Assembly (NCBI GenBank): GCA_022592445.1
Contig: JABYQR010000652.1
Coordinates: 1 to 13,735 of the forward strand
Origin: Cytidiella melzeri
Taxonomy: Eukaryota; Basidiomycota; Agaricomycetes; Polyporales; Irpicaceae
Reading direction: 5' to 3'
Length of the DNA: 13,735 nt
Of the stretch, positions 1 through 9,800 are shown piece after piece. The translations under genes and the position numbers were made by a program. The first letter of the stretch is position 1; the number at the start of each line of letters is the position of its first letter. The notes below the pieces were generated by a model that had not been told where the DNA came from, did not search any database, and saw only the letters and a list, made by a program, of their open reading frames with translations.

Positions 1-242
1 CCACCTGTAGCTAAAGACCTCAGATTCTACCTCCTGGTCTTTAGGTGACGTTCATCTTGTACTAGTTTCATCACTATGCTAATATATCCTGGTCTTTAGC
101 TCATCGTTAGCTGCTCCCTCGTCGTTGTCTCTCCCTCATCATCATCTTCCTTGTCGTCATCGTCCACGCGAGTTCGCTCGTCGTTCCTCCATCCCCGTTG
201 TCACTTCCTCGCTCTTCATAGAGTTTGGTTGTGTTCTTGACA
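1..242 (+). repeat. 5' LTR of the gypsy element, R-U5 part only
   Basis: Positions 11-242 align without gaps to 6661-6892 of the 3' LTR with six differences, all transitions (143, 170, 175, 199, 200, 210). The first ten bases differ by small gaps totalling about 5 nt. The LTR ends at 242 in TTGACA, which mirrors the TGTCAC at the start of the 3' LTR. The U3 part with the TATA box is missing because the window starts inside the LTR. Confidence 0.93.
11..44 (+). promoter_or_regulatory. Hairpin in R presenting the putative self-primer
   Basis: CTAAAGACC (11-19) and GGTCTTTAG (36-44) are perfect inverted repeats around a 16-nt loop. The loop holds AGATTCTACCT (22-32), the exact reverse complement of the primer binding site at 245-255. 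The 3' LTR keeps the hairpin at 6661-6694, there with a 10-bp stem (6660-6695). In that LTR the 11-mer starts 35 nt after the start of the TATA box, where transcription is expected to begin. If the RNA starts at the 11-mer, the left stem arm would be absent from its 5' end, so the role of the stem is unclear. Confidence 0.6.
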
Positions 243-244
243 TT

Positions 245-255
245 AGGTAGAATCT
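245..255 (+). promoter_or_regulatory. Primer binding site, self-priming type
   Basis: AGGTAGAATCT begins 2 nt after the 5' LTR and is the perfect reverse complement of AGATTCTACCT in the R region of both LTRs (22-32 and 6672-6682). It does not start with the TGG expected for a tRNA 3' end. An 11-nt match between the transcript 5' end and the primer site is the signature of Tf1/sushi-type elements, which prime reverse transcription with their own folded mRNA. The match is seen directly; the mechanism is inferred from that family. Confidence 0.72.
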
Positions 256-379
256 CCGTACACTCGCCTGGATGTCACGCAACCGCACATTTTCCTTTCC
301 CCAAAGTTTTAAAAAGTTTAGTCCCCCCGGTTTACCAGTACGTTGTACTGGCCCGGACCTTTGATCTTCATCTCACGTT

Positions 380-1047
380 GTGGTTGTAGTGCCGAAAGAC
401 GTACGCATCCGTCGTAATGTACCCGAGTCTTTCTTCGAGGCTCGACAAGAACTGCGCAAACAAGGTCGTCTCCATCTCCACACAGAGAAGAACCTTGAAG
501 CCATCATCTCGTACGTCTCACGCCGTCCTCACTACCATCCTCTTGGTACTAGACTCCCCCACTTCGACCACGAAAAGTTTGCTCGTGACAACGAGTCTAT
601 CAAGGAACGCACACGCACTGAACGTACGCAAACTCTCGTCGACTGTATTGAGAAACCGTCTCTCAAGGATTGCATCTCCGGGCACCCGCACCACCTCGAC
701 CGGACGCACAGAAACCGGTGACACTTGACTTCCACAAGTTCTCCATTAAGGACCAAGTCGGCATTCTCAAGCCAAAGATCGAGGCCACCACCAGACGCCT
801 CAAGATCCTGATCGAGCTTACCTGAGACTGCAACGACTCACAGGTCAAGTCAGTCCTGTTACTCAACGATAAACTTCTACACCTCATCGAGCACACGGAG
901 GAAGTACTCTCCACGCACACACCTGCCCAGCTCAAAGCACTGAACTGGGGCTTGCAGTCAATAGGGCAGATCAACTTCACGCAATTGCATAAGAGGTTAA
1001 CAGAGTCACAAGCCGGGTGCATTTGTAGCAGACGGAGGATACTTTGA
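380..1047 (+). pseudogene. Coding-like leader upstream of gag, function unknown
   Basis: Between the primer site and gag lies a stretch that looks like decayed protein-coding sequence. One frame is open from the ATG at 380 to 721, with a balanced composition rich in charged residues. The reading then seems to pass to the next frame near 700, which runs to 1047 with a single internal TGA at 823-825 (compatible with a former CGA). The second half looks helical and leucine- and lysine-rich (for example LLLNDKLLHLIEHTEEVL). It could be the N-terminal part of gag or a separate ORF. No known domain was recognised. Bases 256-379 show no other feature. Confidence 0.4.
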
Positions 1048-1097
1048 GAAACTTCCTTTGTAGTAGATAGCAATCATTGAGTGCGATAACCTTTTCC

Positions 1098-2440
1098 ATG
1101 TCTTCATCCCGACGATGTCAGGACTGTCACATAACGAGGAAGATCACGCCTATATCGAAGTCTGCGAACAGCAGCCGTGTCCAAATCGAAGCCAAAAGTT
1201 TGTAGTCTCTCGTCATTTCAGACAAGGACAACGATACTCCGGTTATGTACCTTGTGATAACAGTCAAATTCCGCCGACGGTCGGAGTTCCGGAAGAAATC
1301 AAAGTTGACACCAGTTTAGCCGTACCGGAAATCCCACCGGTTTCACCAGACGTTACCCCTATTATTCCCGATCCCATCACTACTCCCATCACAATGACAA
1401 CACCCGCGGTTGATCCTGCCTTGATTGCAGCCATTATAGCTGCAGTTACGCAAGCAATGCCGAGACCACAAGTCACGGTCAACAATAACGACACCAAGCC
1501 CAATAGATACAAGGGCGAACATGGCCGCGACTTAGAACATTCCTGTCGCAATGCGAGGCTTACTGGGTGACCGCCAGTATTGCCGATGAAAAAACCAAGG
1601 TCCTGACAGCAATCTATCGGTTGTCAGAGAAGGCTGCCCAATGGGCAATACCGGTCACGGACCATATGGCTGACCACAATGGTAACCTGCCGGCCAACCT
1701 TGACACATGGGCCAAGTTTAAAACTGAGCTCAAGAAGTACTTCGGCGATGCAACGCCCGAAGATACTGCTATCCTGAGTTGGAAAAGCTCTGTGGAGCAG
1801 AGAAAAAGGAGAAGAATGCGCGTGACTAGGGACATATGTCACAGACTTCCAATCCTACGTGGGTCGCATCTCCGGATTAAGCGACAAGGACAAGGAGATC
1901 CGCTTCATCAAGGGTCTCCCAGATACATCTATGGAGATTGGCAACTGCGAAGTCCCCCAGCCAATTACCAAGGTTGGATTGACAGGTCTCTGAAAATGGC
2001 GGCTGCGTATGCCCGCATCAGAGAAACAACGGAGAAGAAAATTCCGTCTGTTCCCTCGTCAACTACATGAGACCTACCCAGTCTCAGCCTAGGTTTACTC
2101 CGGCTCCCTGTCCTTCCAACGGTCTGGTTCCCATGGAGGTCGACGCCTCCAAATGCAACAAGGTTGCGGTGTTCAACTGCCAAGAACTTACCACCGACCC
2201 CAATCACATTGCACGCATGTGCACCAAACCGGCAGTCCCACGCCCACCACCTCAGGAACTCGTGTGCTGCTACCAATGGGGAGGCATCTTCTTCTCGGGC
2301 CAAGAAAAGAAGCCTGAGAAGGAAGAAGCGTCGAACTCGTCGGGAGTATTGGAAGTGACACTCAAGGCCGTACTAGGAGAACGGAGAAGTTGAGGGCGGA
2401 GAACGCCGACCTCAAAAAGAGATTGGAGGAGGGTTTTTGA
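1098..2440 (+). pseudogene. gag: gag of the gypsy element, broken by multiple frameshifts
   Basis: Gag would form the virus-like particle. The probable start is the ATG at 1098, with an early shift near 1120; another ATG at 1115 lies in the main frame. A proline-rich stretch (about 1260-1400) precedes capsid-like sequence (about 1490-2040) with retrotransposon-gag features such as KVLTAIYRLSEKAAQW and TWAKFKTELKKYFGD. The tail has VPMEVDAS, a degenerate zinc knuckle (about 2170-2225, first cysteine lost to an indel and spacing too long), and a leucine- and glutamate-rich end KLRAENADLKKRLEEGF before the TGA at 2438-2440. Following the homology requires frame changes near 1541, 1765, 1830, 1955, 2065 and 2370-2390. 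Frames of about 450 codons fit fungal gypsy Gag size. It cannot make a full-length Gag as written. Confidence 0.8.
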
Positions 2441-5400
2441 TTCGGGCCGTGATTCGAGCTGCGCAAGCACGCGCCCCACGTTTACCATGTACTAATAGAT
2501 TTTCCATACTCGCATCTGATGTACTAGAGACTGGTTCTGAATCCGAACATTTTCACGTACCTATCACAGTCTCAGGAGTGCGGAGATCCAAAGAAGTCGC
2601 AGCTATGATTGATAGTGGAGCCTCCACACTATTCATTCATAAACGGTTTGTTCGAGAGCATCGTATTAGGACCCGGAAGTTGAAACAACCCATTCCGGTG
2701 TACAACATAGACGGGACCCCAAATCAAGATGGGGCTATTGATGAGGTTGCCATTCTCAATATGAGGATAGGAGACCACGAGGAAAGGACCATTTTCACGG
2801 TCACTGATATTGGGCCAGAAGACGTGATCATAGGAATTGATTGGTTGCGGTATCACAACCCCACCATTGATTGGTACGAAGGTATCATCAGGATGGATGG
2901 ATGTCCTGATGCATGTAAACCCAGAGAAAGAGTTGAGGAAGCGAAGGAGGTTGCAGCTAAGAGGACAGCTGAGCCTAAACGGAAGAAGAGGACCCCGGGA
3001 TTACGGAAAGTTGTGGAACAACTTCCGTACTTGCCGGTGGATACGGAGGAAACCGAAGAAGACTTCGAAGAGACCACGGAAGGTTCAGGAAGTTTGGATG
3101 GGGCCGAATCGCCGAAGTTACAGGCACAGGCCACTACTCAGCTCGGTGGAAAAGGAACTCCCCGACGCATTGTACGCACACGTCCGACACCCATGGTACA
3201 AGAAGGCGAACGTTTGTTCACTCTGGCAGGGTATACGTATTCTAGTGAACTAGCGAAGGTTGAGAACCGGGTGAAACCGGTGAAAACCTTTGAGGAGATG
3301 GTGCCTGAGCAATATCGACGACATGCTCACATTTTCTCTGAAACGGAATCTCAACGACTTCCAGAACACAAGTCGTACGACCATGCAATTGAGTTGATTC
3401 CGGAAGCAAAAGGATTCCACGCAAAGGTTTACCCGCTATCACACCCTGAGCAAGAAGAGCTTGATAAGTTTATCCAAGAGAATCTAGAGAAAGGGTACAT
3501 TCGACCGTCGAAGTCCCCAATGGCGTCACCCTTCTTCTTTGTCAAGAAAAAGGATGGAAAGTTACGCCCAGTGCAGGATTACCGGAAGCTAAACGAAGTC
3601 ACTATCAAAAACAGGTATCCATTACCGTTGATCTCCAAACTCATGGATAGACTGCGAGGCGCTAGGTTCTTTACCAAACTAGATGTCAGATGGGGATATA
3701 ACAATGTCCGCATCAACAAAGGTGATGAACACAAGGCAGCGTTTGTAACCAACCGTGGACTTTTCGAACCAACTGTCATGTTCTTCGGACTGACAAACTC
3801 TCCAGCTACGTTCCAGAATATGATGAATGATATTTTTGCCGACCTCATTGCCGAAGGCAAAGTCACGGTCTACTTAGACGATAGCCTTATCTATTCCAAG
3901 GAGATATCCGAGCACCGCGAGGTGGTACATGAAGTTCTGAGACGGCTCAGGCAACATGACCTATTCTTGAAACCTGAGAAATGCGAGTTTGAGAGATCAG
4001 AAACGGAGTACCTTGGCGTCATCATTGGCCACAATCAGTTACGTATGGATCCTGTCAAAGTAACGGCAGTGGCTGAATGGCCTGTACCGCAGAACGTCTC
4101 CGACATCCGCCGATTCCGTGGGTTTGCAAACTTCTACCAAAGGTTCATCAGGGACTTCGGGAAGATATGTAAACCCCTAGACCGTCTCACGGGTAAGGTC
4201 CCTTGGGAATGGGGTCCTGAAGAACAGTCAGTGTTCGATGAACTCCGCCGACGATTTGTGGAAGCACCAGTATTGGCAATGTGGAGTTTTGATAGACCCA
4301 CACGTTTGGAAACGGATGCATCCGGATATGCAATGGGAGGCGTGTTGGAACAACAAGCCGAAGACGGCACGTGGCACCCAGTAGCCTATCGGTCTGAAGG
4401 CATGACTGAGACCGAACAAAACTATGAGATCTACGACCAAGAACTTATGGCAATTGTACGAGCCCTTGAAGACTGGCGTCATTATTTGGAAGGGCTACCA
4501 GAGAAATTCCCTATCTTCTCTGACCACAAGAATCTCGAGTATTGGAAGACAGCTCGCAACTTGACACGTCGTCAAGCGCGTTGGTCATTGTTCCTCTCAC
4601 GTTTCAACTTTGAGATCATTCCAAAGCCCGGGAAATCTATGGGAAAGTCGGATTCCATGTCACAATTGGGTCAACACGAGGTCAAAGATGAAGAAGACAA
4701 TCTGTCACGAGTAGTCTTAGCGCCTGAGGTTTTCCGAGCTGCCGCTTCTCAACGTGGGCAAGCTAGTGTACAGCCAGACAGAGACCTGTTGAAACGTATC
4801 TGTGAATGTTCTCTTCGAGAAACCGAGGTGGCAGAAGCACTTGTCAAAGTCAAGAAACTCGGACCTCGCCTTCTTAGCCGGGGACTCGAAGAGTGGAACA
4901 ACGAGAATGGACTGTTATTGTTCCGGGGAAAAGTTTATGTTCCTAAAGATGACAAAATCCGAAAGGAACTAGTTCGGAGACATCACGACTTACCCGCCGC
5001 TGGACATCCGGGCAGGTACAAAATGCTGGAACTACTCTCTTGGAACTACTGGTGGCCCAGCATGACACGCTTTGTCAATGACTATGTAGACACGTGTGAC
5101 ACCTGTCAAAGAACCAAGACATACCCCGCCCCACCACGTGGTCCACTCAATCCACTAGATCCGCCCAATGCTCCATGGGAAAGCGTTACCACGGACTTCA
5201 TTGTCAAATTACCGCCATGTAAAGGATACAATTCTATCACGGTCGTAGTTGATCGGACAGCAGCACAGGTGCATTGCTATCCATCACGAGAAAGCATGAA
5301 AACTCCCGAACACGTGCAGGACTATATTGCAAACATGTTTTGACTCCATGGTGTACCTCGCCAGATGATCTCAGACCGCGGATCGGTATTTGCGTCCAAG

Positions 5401-6390
5401 TTTCTCCGTGCTATCTACGATGCACTCAGATTAAAGTCGTCTATGTCCACTGTGTACCATCCTCAGACAGATGGTAAAACCGAACGTATGAATCAAGAAA
5501 TAGAACAGTATCTCTGAGTGTTCTGCTCCTTCAGACAGGATGACTGGGTAGACTGGTTGCCAATTGCGGAGTTTGCGCTTAATAGCCGCGTACACTCGTC
5601 CACCGGGAAGGCTCCCTTCGAACTGATCTATGGGTATCTACCCGAGTTCCAGGTGCCTTTGAATCCAGTATCAAACGTTCCCGCAGCAGACAAACACCTT
5701 CCAGCGCTCCGAGAAGCCCAAGAAGACGCCAAAGCTGCACTACAGCTCACGGCGGAACGCATGAAACAATTCTACAATCACGGAGTTACAAAGGCCCCGC
5801 AGTTTAAAGTTGGTGACAAGGTTTATGTGGAACGCAAGAAGCATCCAAAGGAACAGCCGGTGGCAAAGCTAGCATCAAAACAAGATGGTCCCTATGAGAT
5901 CTTAGAAAAGATTGGGGATTTGAACTACCGGGTTAAGCTTACCATCCGGGACAAGCGCCACCCGGTGTTCCATGTGGATAGGTTGCGACCAGCCAAGATG
6001 GCAAGTTTGGTCCCTAATCGGGAATTTCCTGAACCTGAACCGATTGTGATAGACGAAGAAGAGGAGTACGAGGTAGAACAGATTCTTGATTCAAGGATCT
6101 TCGGTCGAAAGAAGGAGTTTCAGTACCGTGTTAAGTGGAAAGGGTACCCAGAATCAGAAAATTCCTGGGAACCAGCAACCAACGTCACTCATGCCAATGA
6201 AGCTTCAAAGGATTTCCACAGACAACACCCAGGAGCTCCACGGCCAATCGCTGCATCTCTATTCTTGGCGATGAACTTCCAACCAATCAACGAGAATTTT
6301 GAGAAATTACCTTCAGAAACTCTACGACGTGTATCCTTGTGGGAAGACGGAAAAGACTCAACTCCTGCCTTCCGGAGAAAAGGCCTTTAG
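2377..6390 (+). pseudogene. pol: pol of the gypsy element (PR-RT-RH-IN-chromodomain) with two TGA codons
   Basis: The frame opens at 2377 and has no ATG start; it is probably entered by frameshift at 2437 (codon 1). Protease: DSG at 59-61. Reverse transcriptase: KKKDGKLRPVQDYR, then YLDD with aspartates 481-482. RNase H: ETDASG, D627. Integrase: zinc finger H850, H857, C887, C890, and catalytic D920, D980, E1016 with the standard 35-residue D-E spacing. GPY motif near 1151. Chromodomain about 1209-1265 with YEVEQIL, VKWKGYP and SWEP, which would bind methylated histone H3. Two in-frame TGA codons (5341-5343, codon 969; 5515-5517, codon 1027) fall in the integrase core; both sit where arginine is usual, suggesting CGA to TGA. 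No frameshift is seen over 1,317 codons. The TAG stop (6388-6390) touches the polypurine tract. Confidence 0.93.
2431..2476 (+). promoter_or_regulatory. Putative -1 ribosomal frameshift signal at the gag-pol junction
   Basis: GGGTTTT at 2431-2437 fits the X XXY YYZ rule in the gag frame (G GGT TTT) and is followed at once by the gag stop TGA (2438-2440). Slipping back one base leads exactly into the pol frame (TTG ATT at 2437). Six nt downstream a GC-rich stem can form: 2444-2451 (GGGCCGTG) pairs with 2468-2476, eight base pairs with one bulged C (2472) and a 16-nt loop. Heptamer, spacer and stem match the classical arrangement. Function is inferred. Confidence 0.65.
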
Positions 6391-6401
6391 GAGGGGGGTA
6401 A
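6389..6401 (+). promoter_or_regulatory. Polypurine tract of the gypsy element
   Basis: AGGAGGGGGGTAA lies directly before the TGTCAC that opens the 3' LTR. This is the expected place and composition for the RNase H-resistant primer of plus-strand synthesis. It overlaps the last two bases of the pol stop codon. Confidence 0.85.
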
Positions 6402-6495
6402 TGTCACGAACATGCATACTTTTTCTTTTCTTTTTCTTTTATTTTCCTTATCTTATCTTATTGATGGTACATGGCTACTGCATGTGATCAAAGTA

Positions 6496-6517
6496 CATGT
6501 GACAGACTGGTCACATG
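6496..6517. repeat. Perfect 8-bp inverted repeat in U3, E-box-like arms
   Basis: CATGTGAC (6496-6503) and GTCACATG (6510-6517) are separated by 6 nt. A further CATGTGA occurs at 6481-6487, so the CACATG/CATGTG core appears three times within 37 bp, about 120-160 bp upstream of the TATA box. It could be a site for a dimeric transcription factor; this is a guess from symmetry and position. Confidence 0.4.
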
Positions 6518-6636
6518 ATCATAGAAGGTGCTGGAACATTGTGGCACATTGTAGAACATCGCACCATAGCACACCATACGTTCCCATGGCAGTGTTAGGA
6601 GTACAGACCCGGTACCAGGGGTCCTTGTCTGAGATG

Positions 6637-6644
6637 TATATAAA
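6637..6644 (+). promoter_or_regulatory. TATA box of the gypsy LTR promoter
   Basis: TATATAAA lies 35 nt upstream of the 11-mer (6672) that pairs with the primer site. That distance fits a transcription start at or near the 11-mer, as self-priming would require. Confidence 0.65.
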
Positions 6645-6892
6645 CCCACCCTGTAGCTCCCTAAAGACCTCAGATTCTACCTCCTGGTCTTTAGGTGACG
6701 TTCATCTTGTACTAGTTTCATCACTATGCTAATATATCCTGGTCTTTAGCTCATCGTTAGCTGCTCCCTCGTCGTTGTCTCTCCCTCATCATTATCTTCC
6801 TTGTCGTCATCGTCCACGCAAGTTTGCTCGTCGTTCCTCCATCCCCGTCATCACTTCCTTGCTCTTCATAGAGTTTGGTTGTGTTCTTGACA

Positions 6893-9800
6893 ATCGAGCT
6901 CGAGGCGCCACGCTCGACCGGCTTGTTTCAAACCGTAAAGGGCTTTGTGGAGACAATATACGCGGCAAGTGCCGTCTTCATAACCGGGTGCTTGGCGCAT
7001 GTAAATGGCTTCGTGTAGAGGAGAGTTGAGGTAGGCACCAATGACATCTACTTGGTGAAGTTCGAGATCGAGGCGTGCCGTGATGGCAATAAGCGTTTGG
7101 AAAGTCTCCAGGCGCATGACGGGAGCGTGGGTGGCAAAAAAGTCTTGGCCAGGAATTTGTGAGAAACCCTGAGCTACCAATCGTGCCTTGTATTTGAGGA
7201 TCTTTCCATCGGAATCACGTTTAATGGCAAAGACCCAGCGACAGCCAACAGCTTTTCGCTCGGCTGGTAAATCCTCAACTGTATAAGTCCCTAATTTCTT
7301 CAGCTGATCCATTTCCTTATCCATTGCCTCCTTCCAGAACGGCCAATCCAAACGTGCCTTGACTTCATCAACAGTTTGAGGTGTGTCGGGGTTGAGAGCG
7401 GCGAAGCATAAATTAGCTTCCGTCTCTGAGATCGTACCTTGCAAATCTGCAATATCCTCCTGCACCAAGGGTTCGGATACAGGTACGACTTTCGTTCGCG
7501 GTTTAGCGGAAAGTGCGCAGAGGGTCCTTTGTTTACCGTTGTTTGCTTTGAAATAATCAACAGGTTCAATATTGCGACGAGTGCATGTGACAGCTAGAGG
7601 AGGAGTGGCCACTTGAGGCTTGACTGTGATAGGTGGCGGAGTGGGTGCAGTAAGTAGCAACGGTGTCACCTGTAAATTCTCCCCCTCAAGCCCAGCAGTG
7701 GACTCAATTATCGGCGCTGTAAGGCCGGTGTTCTTTGGAAAAATCACATCCCTGGAAGTGAGAACGTGTCTTGTTTCAGGTATGTAGTATCTCCATCCTA
7801 CGGTGGATTCCTTGATGCCAACAAACTTGCGTTTGATGGACTGGGTGTTAAGTTTTGACGTGCAAACATTTACGCGTACCCAGCAATTGGTTCCAAATTC
7901 ATGGATCCCCGAAAGGTTAGGCTTCTTCAAGCGGAGCGCTTGGTACGGCGTTTTCCCTTGCAGGGCTCGGGTAGGCGACCGGTTCTTGAGAAATGCAGTG
8001 TAAGATGTCGCATCTTCCCATAAAAACTTTGGGAGTTCGTGACTAATCAACATAGCGCGAGCGTGTTCAACAAGGGTTCGATTAAGTCATTCGGACACAC
8101 CGTTATACTCCGGAGAGTAAGGTGATGTAGGTTCAATTTGAATACCCCACTTTTCCGTGTATGATTTCGTTGCGCCTGAAACGTATTCCTTGGCGTTATC
8201 TACACAAAGAACCTTGATGCAATAATTCAATTGATTCTTGATCCACGCATCAAGTTCTTCAATTTTCAAAGGTGTTTCATCGCGGTCTTTCATGTATGAG
8301 GTCCAGACGTAGCGTGACTTCCCGTCTGTAAAAGTTATCATGTAACGATTGCCATGAATGGATGTGACGGAGGCGGGGCCCCAGATATCTGTGAAAATTA
8401 ATTCACCGATCTTCGAGATCTTGCGCAATGTTTGCGTCGGGAATGGCGCACGGGAGTGTTTTGCTTGGATACAAGTTTTGCAAGTGAAATTTGCGTCGGA
8501 GGACGTATCAACATTCATTCCTGCAACTAATCCGTCATCGTGTAGTTCCTTGAGTTGCTTCTTGTTAAGATGACTGAGGGTGCAATGCCACTCATACCAT
8601 GATCGAGGCGTATTGGCCATCATGCTTACCGCGGAGACCGGTTTGACATCCATTCAATATAGATAGCCGGATTTGGTTCCGCGTCCAATCAATTTGCCGC
8701 CCTTTTTGATGAAAAGATTTTTCACGTTACCCTCGTAGGAGAAACCAGAACTAGTGAGACGTCCAAGCGAGATAAGATTGTATTACATTGTAGGTGCGTG
8801 AAGTGCGTCTTTGAGGACGATAGGTACAGGACCGCGGTCGGTATTGAAATTGATGCAAACGTCGCCTCGGCCGAGACTAGTGCAATTCCCAATGCCGTGG
8901 ATAGCGCTTGATACTGGCATGTAACTGACAAACAAAGATTGATCAGCAACGATGTGTGATGTCGTACCGGTATCAGCAAGCCAGGTTGGTTCCGTTGCGA
9001 GAAAAGATTCCTCCTCGGCGATAAAGGTGTATTCGTCCGCATTGTCTGAGTCGGTCTCGTTCTCAGCGACATGAGAATAATTTCTTCGACCCTTTCCCTT
9101 GTTACCTTTCCTATCCTTCTCTTTCTTTCCTTTCTCCTTCTCCTTCTCCTTCTCCTTTTCTTTGTTCTTTCTAGCCTCTTTCCTGCATTCCGGCTTGATG
9201 TGCCCTTCTTTTCCGCAGCCGTGACAGAAAACTCCTGATCGGAATTTTGATTTGATGTGTCGTTTGGTATTGGCGTACAGGGTCGTTGTGGTAGTCGAGC
9301 ACTCTTTTCGGCGGCCTTCTTCCTGTAGTATGTGGCCAATGATATTAGCGGAAGTTAGCGTGTTGTCAAGCGAGATAGAAGCGATCAGAGGATCCCAAGT
9401 GGGCGGTAAGGCGGTTAGGATAACGGAGGCAAGTTCATTATCAGAGATCTTCGTTGTTTGAATGAGATTGATCTCTTGCCACAGACTCTTGATTTTCCGG
9501 ATTTCTTCCTCAAGATCAGAACCTTCTGTTTTGGAATATCGGAGGAAACGGCGGCGGAGAACAATCAGTGCTACCGCGCCTTCATTATTGAATACGTTGG
9601 CAAGGGTATTGAAAGCGTTTTTCGATGTTGCGGCAGAAATCACATGCGCCATCATAGCGTTTGAAACGCGGAGACGAATAGCCGTAAGGGCCTTTTGATC
9701 TTTCTTTGTCCACTCGGCAATTAGCTTTGCATCAGTGGGTTTAGCGATATCACCGGATGTATAATCCCACAGACCCATGTCCGTGAGAATGTCCGAGATT

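Larger units (their letters stand above)
1..6892 (+). mobile_element. Ty3/gypsy chromovirus LTR retrotransposon, left end cut by window
   Basis: Two direct copies of one sequence (1-242 and the right half of 6402-6892) flank a gag-pol coding block in the order protease, reverse transcriptase, RNase H, integrase, chromodomain. That domain order and the chromodomain define the chromovirus branch of Ty3/gypsy; no envelope gene is present. The element lies inside a copia element of opposite orientation, so it is the younger insertion. The outer part of its 5' LTR and the left target duplication lie outside the window. The five bases right of the 3' LTR (6893-6897, atcga) should be one copy of that duplication. 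Two TGA codons in pol and many gag frameshifts make this copy non-autonomous. Confidence 0.95.
6402..6892 (+). repeat. 3' LTR of the gypsy element, complete (491 bp)
   Basis: Starts TGTCAC after the polypurine tract and ends TTGACA, giving the inverted termini TGTCA/TGACA. Its last 232 bp match the 5' LTR at 11-242. Near its start is a pyrimidine-rich run (6419-6460). U3 carries a TATA box (6637-6644), R begins around 6672 with the self-primer 11-mer, and U5 is the C/T-rich end. The copia reading frame on the other strand stops at its right border. Confidence 0.95.

Noticed and set aside
245..262. A tRNA 3'-end primer site for the gypsy element
   Set aside because: It would need TGG at the start; the sequence reads TTAGG, and the perfect 11-nt match to the element's own R is a better explanation.
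2629..4482. Several open frames of 60-95 codons on the minus strand opposite pol
   Set aside because: They mirror the well-supported pol frame, have no recognisable domain, and are normal antisense shadows.
5341..5517. Programmed stop-codon readthrough or recoding at the pol TGA codons
   Set aside because: Two TGAs inside the integrase core at usual arginine positions, with similar stops in the neighbouring elements, fit CGA decay better than a control signal.
6200..6400. An envelope gene that would make the gypsy element a retrovirus
   Set aside because: The pol frame ends in a chromodomain tail and runs directly into the polypurine tract and LTR; there is no room or sequence for an envelope.
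6412..7029. Plus-strand open frames in the gypsy 3' LTR and the adjacent copia A end
   Set aside because: They start in a pyrimidine-rich U3 or cross the LTR-copia junction, and they have no protein-like features.
9132..9160. CRISPR-like or regulatory repeat array
   Set aside because: It is a simple six-base microsatellite within coding sequence, with no spacers.
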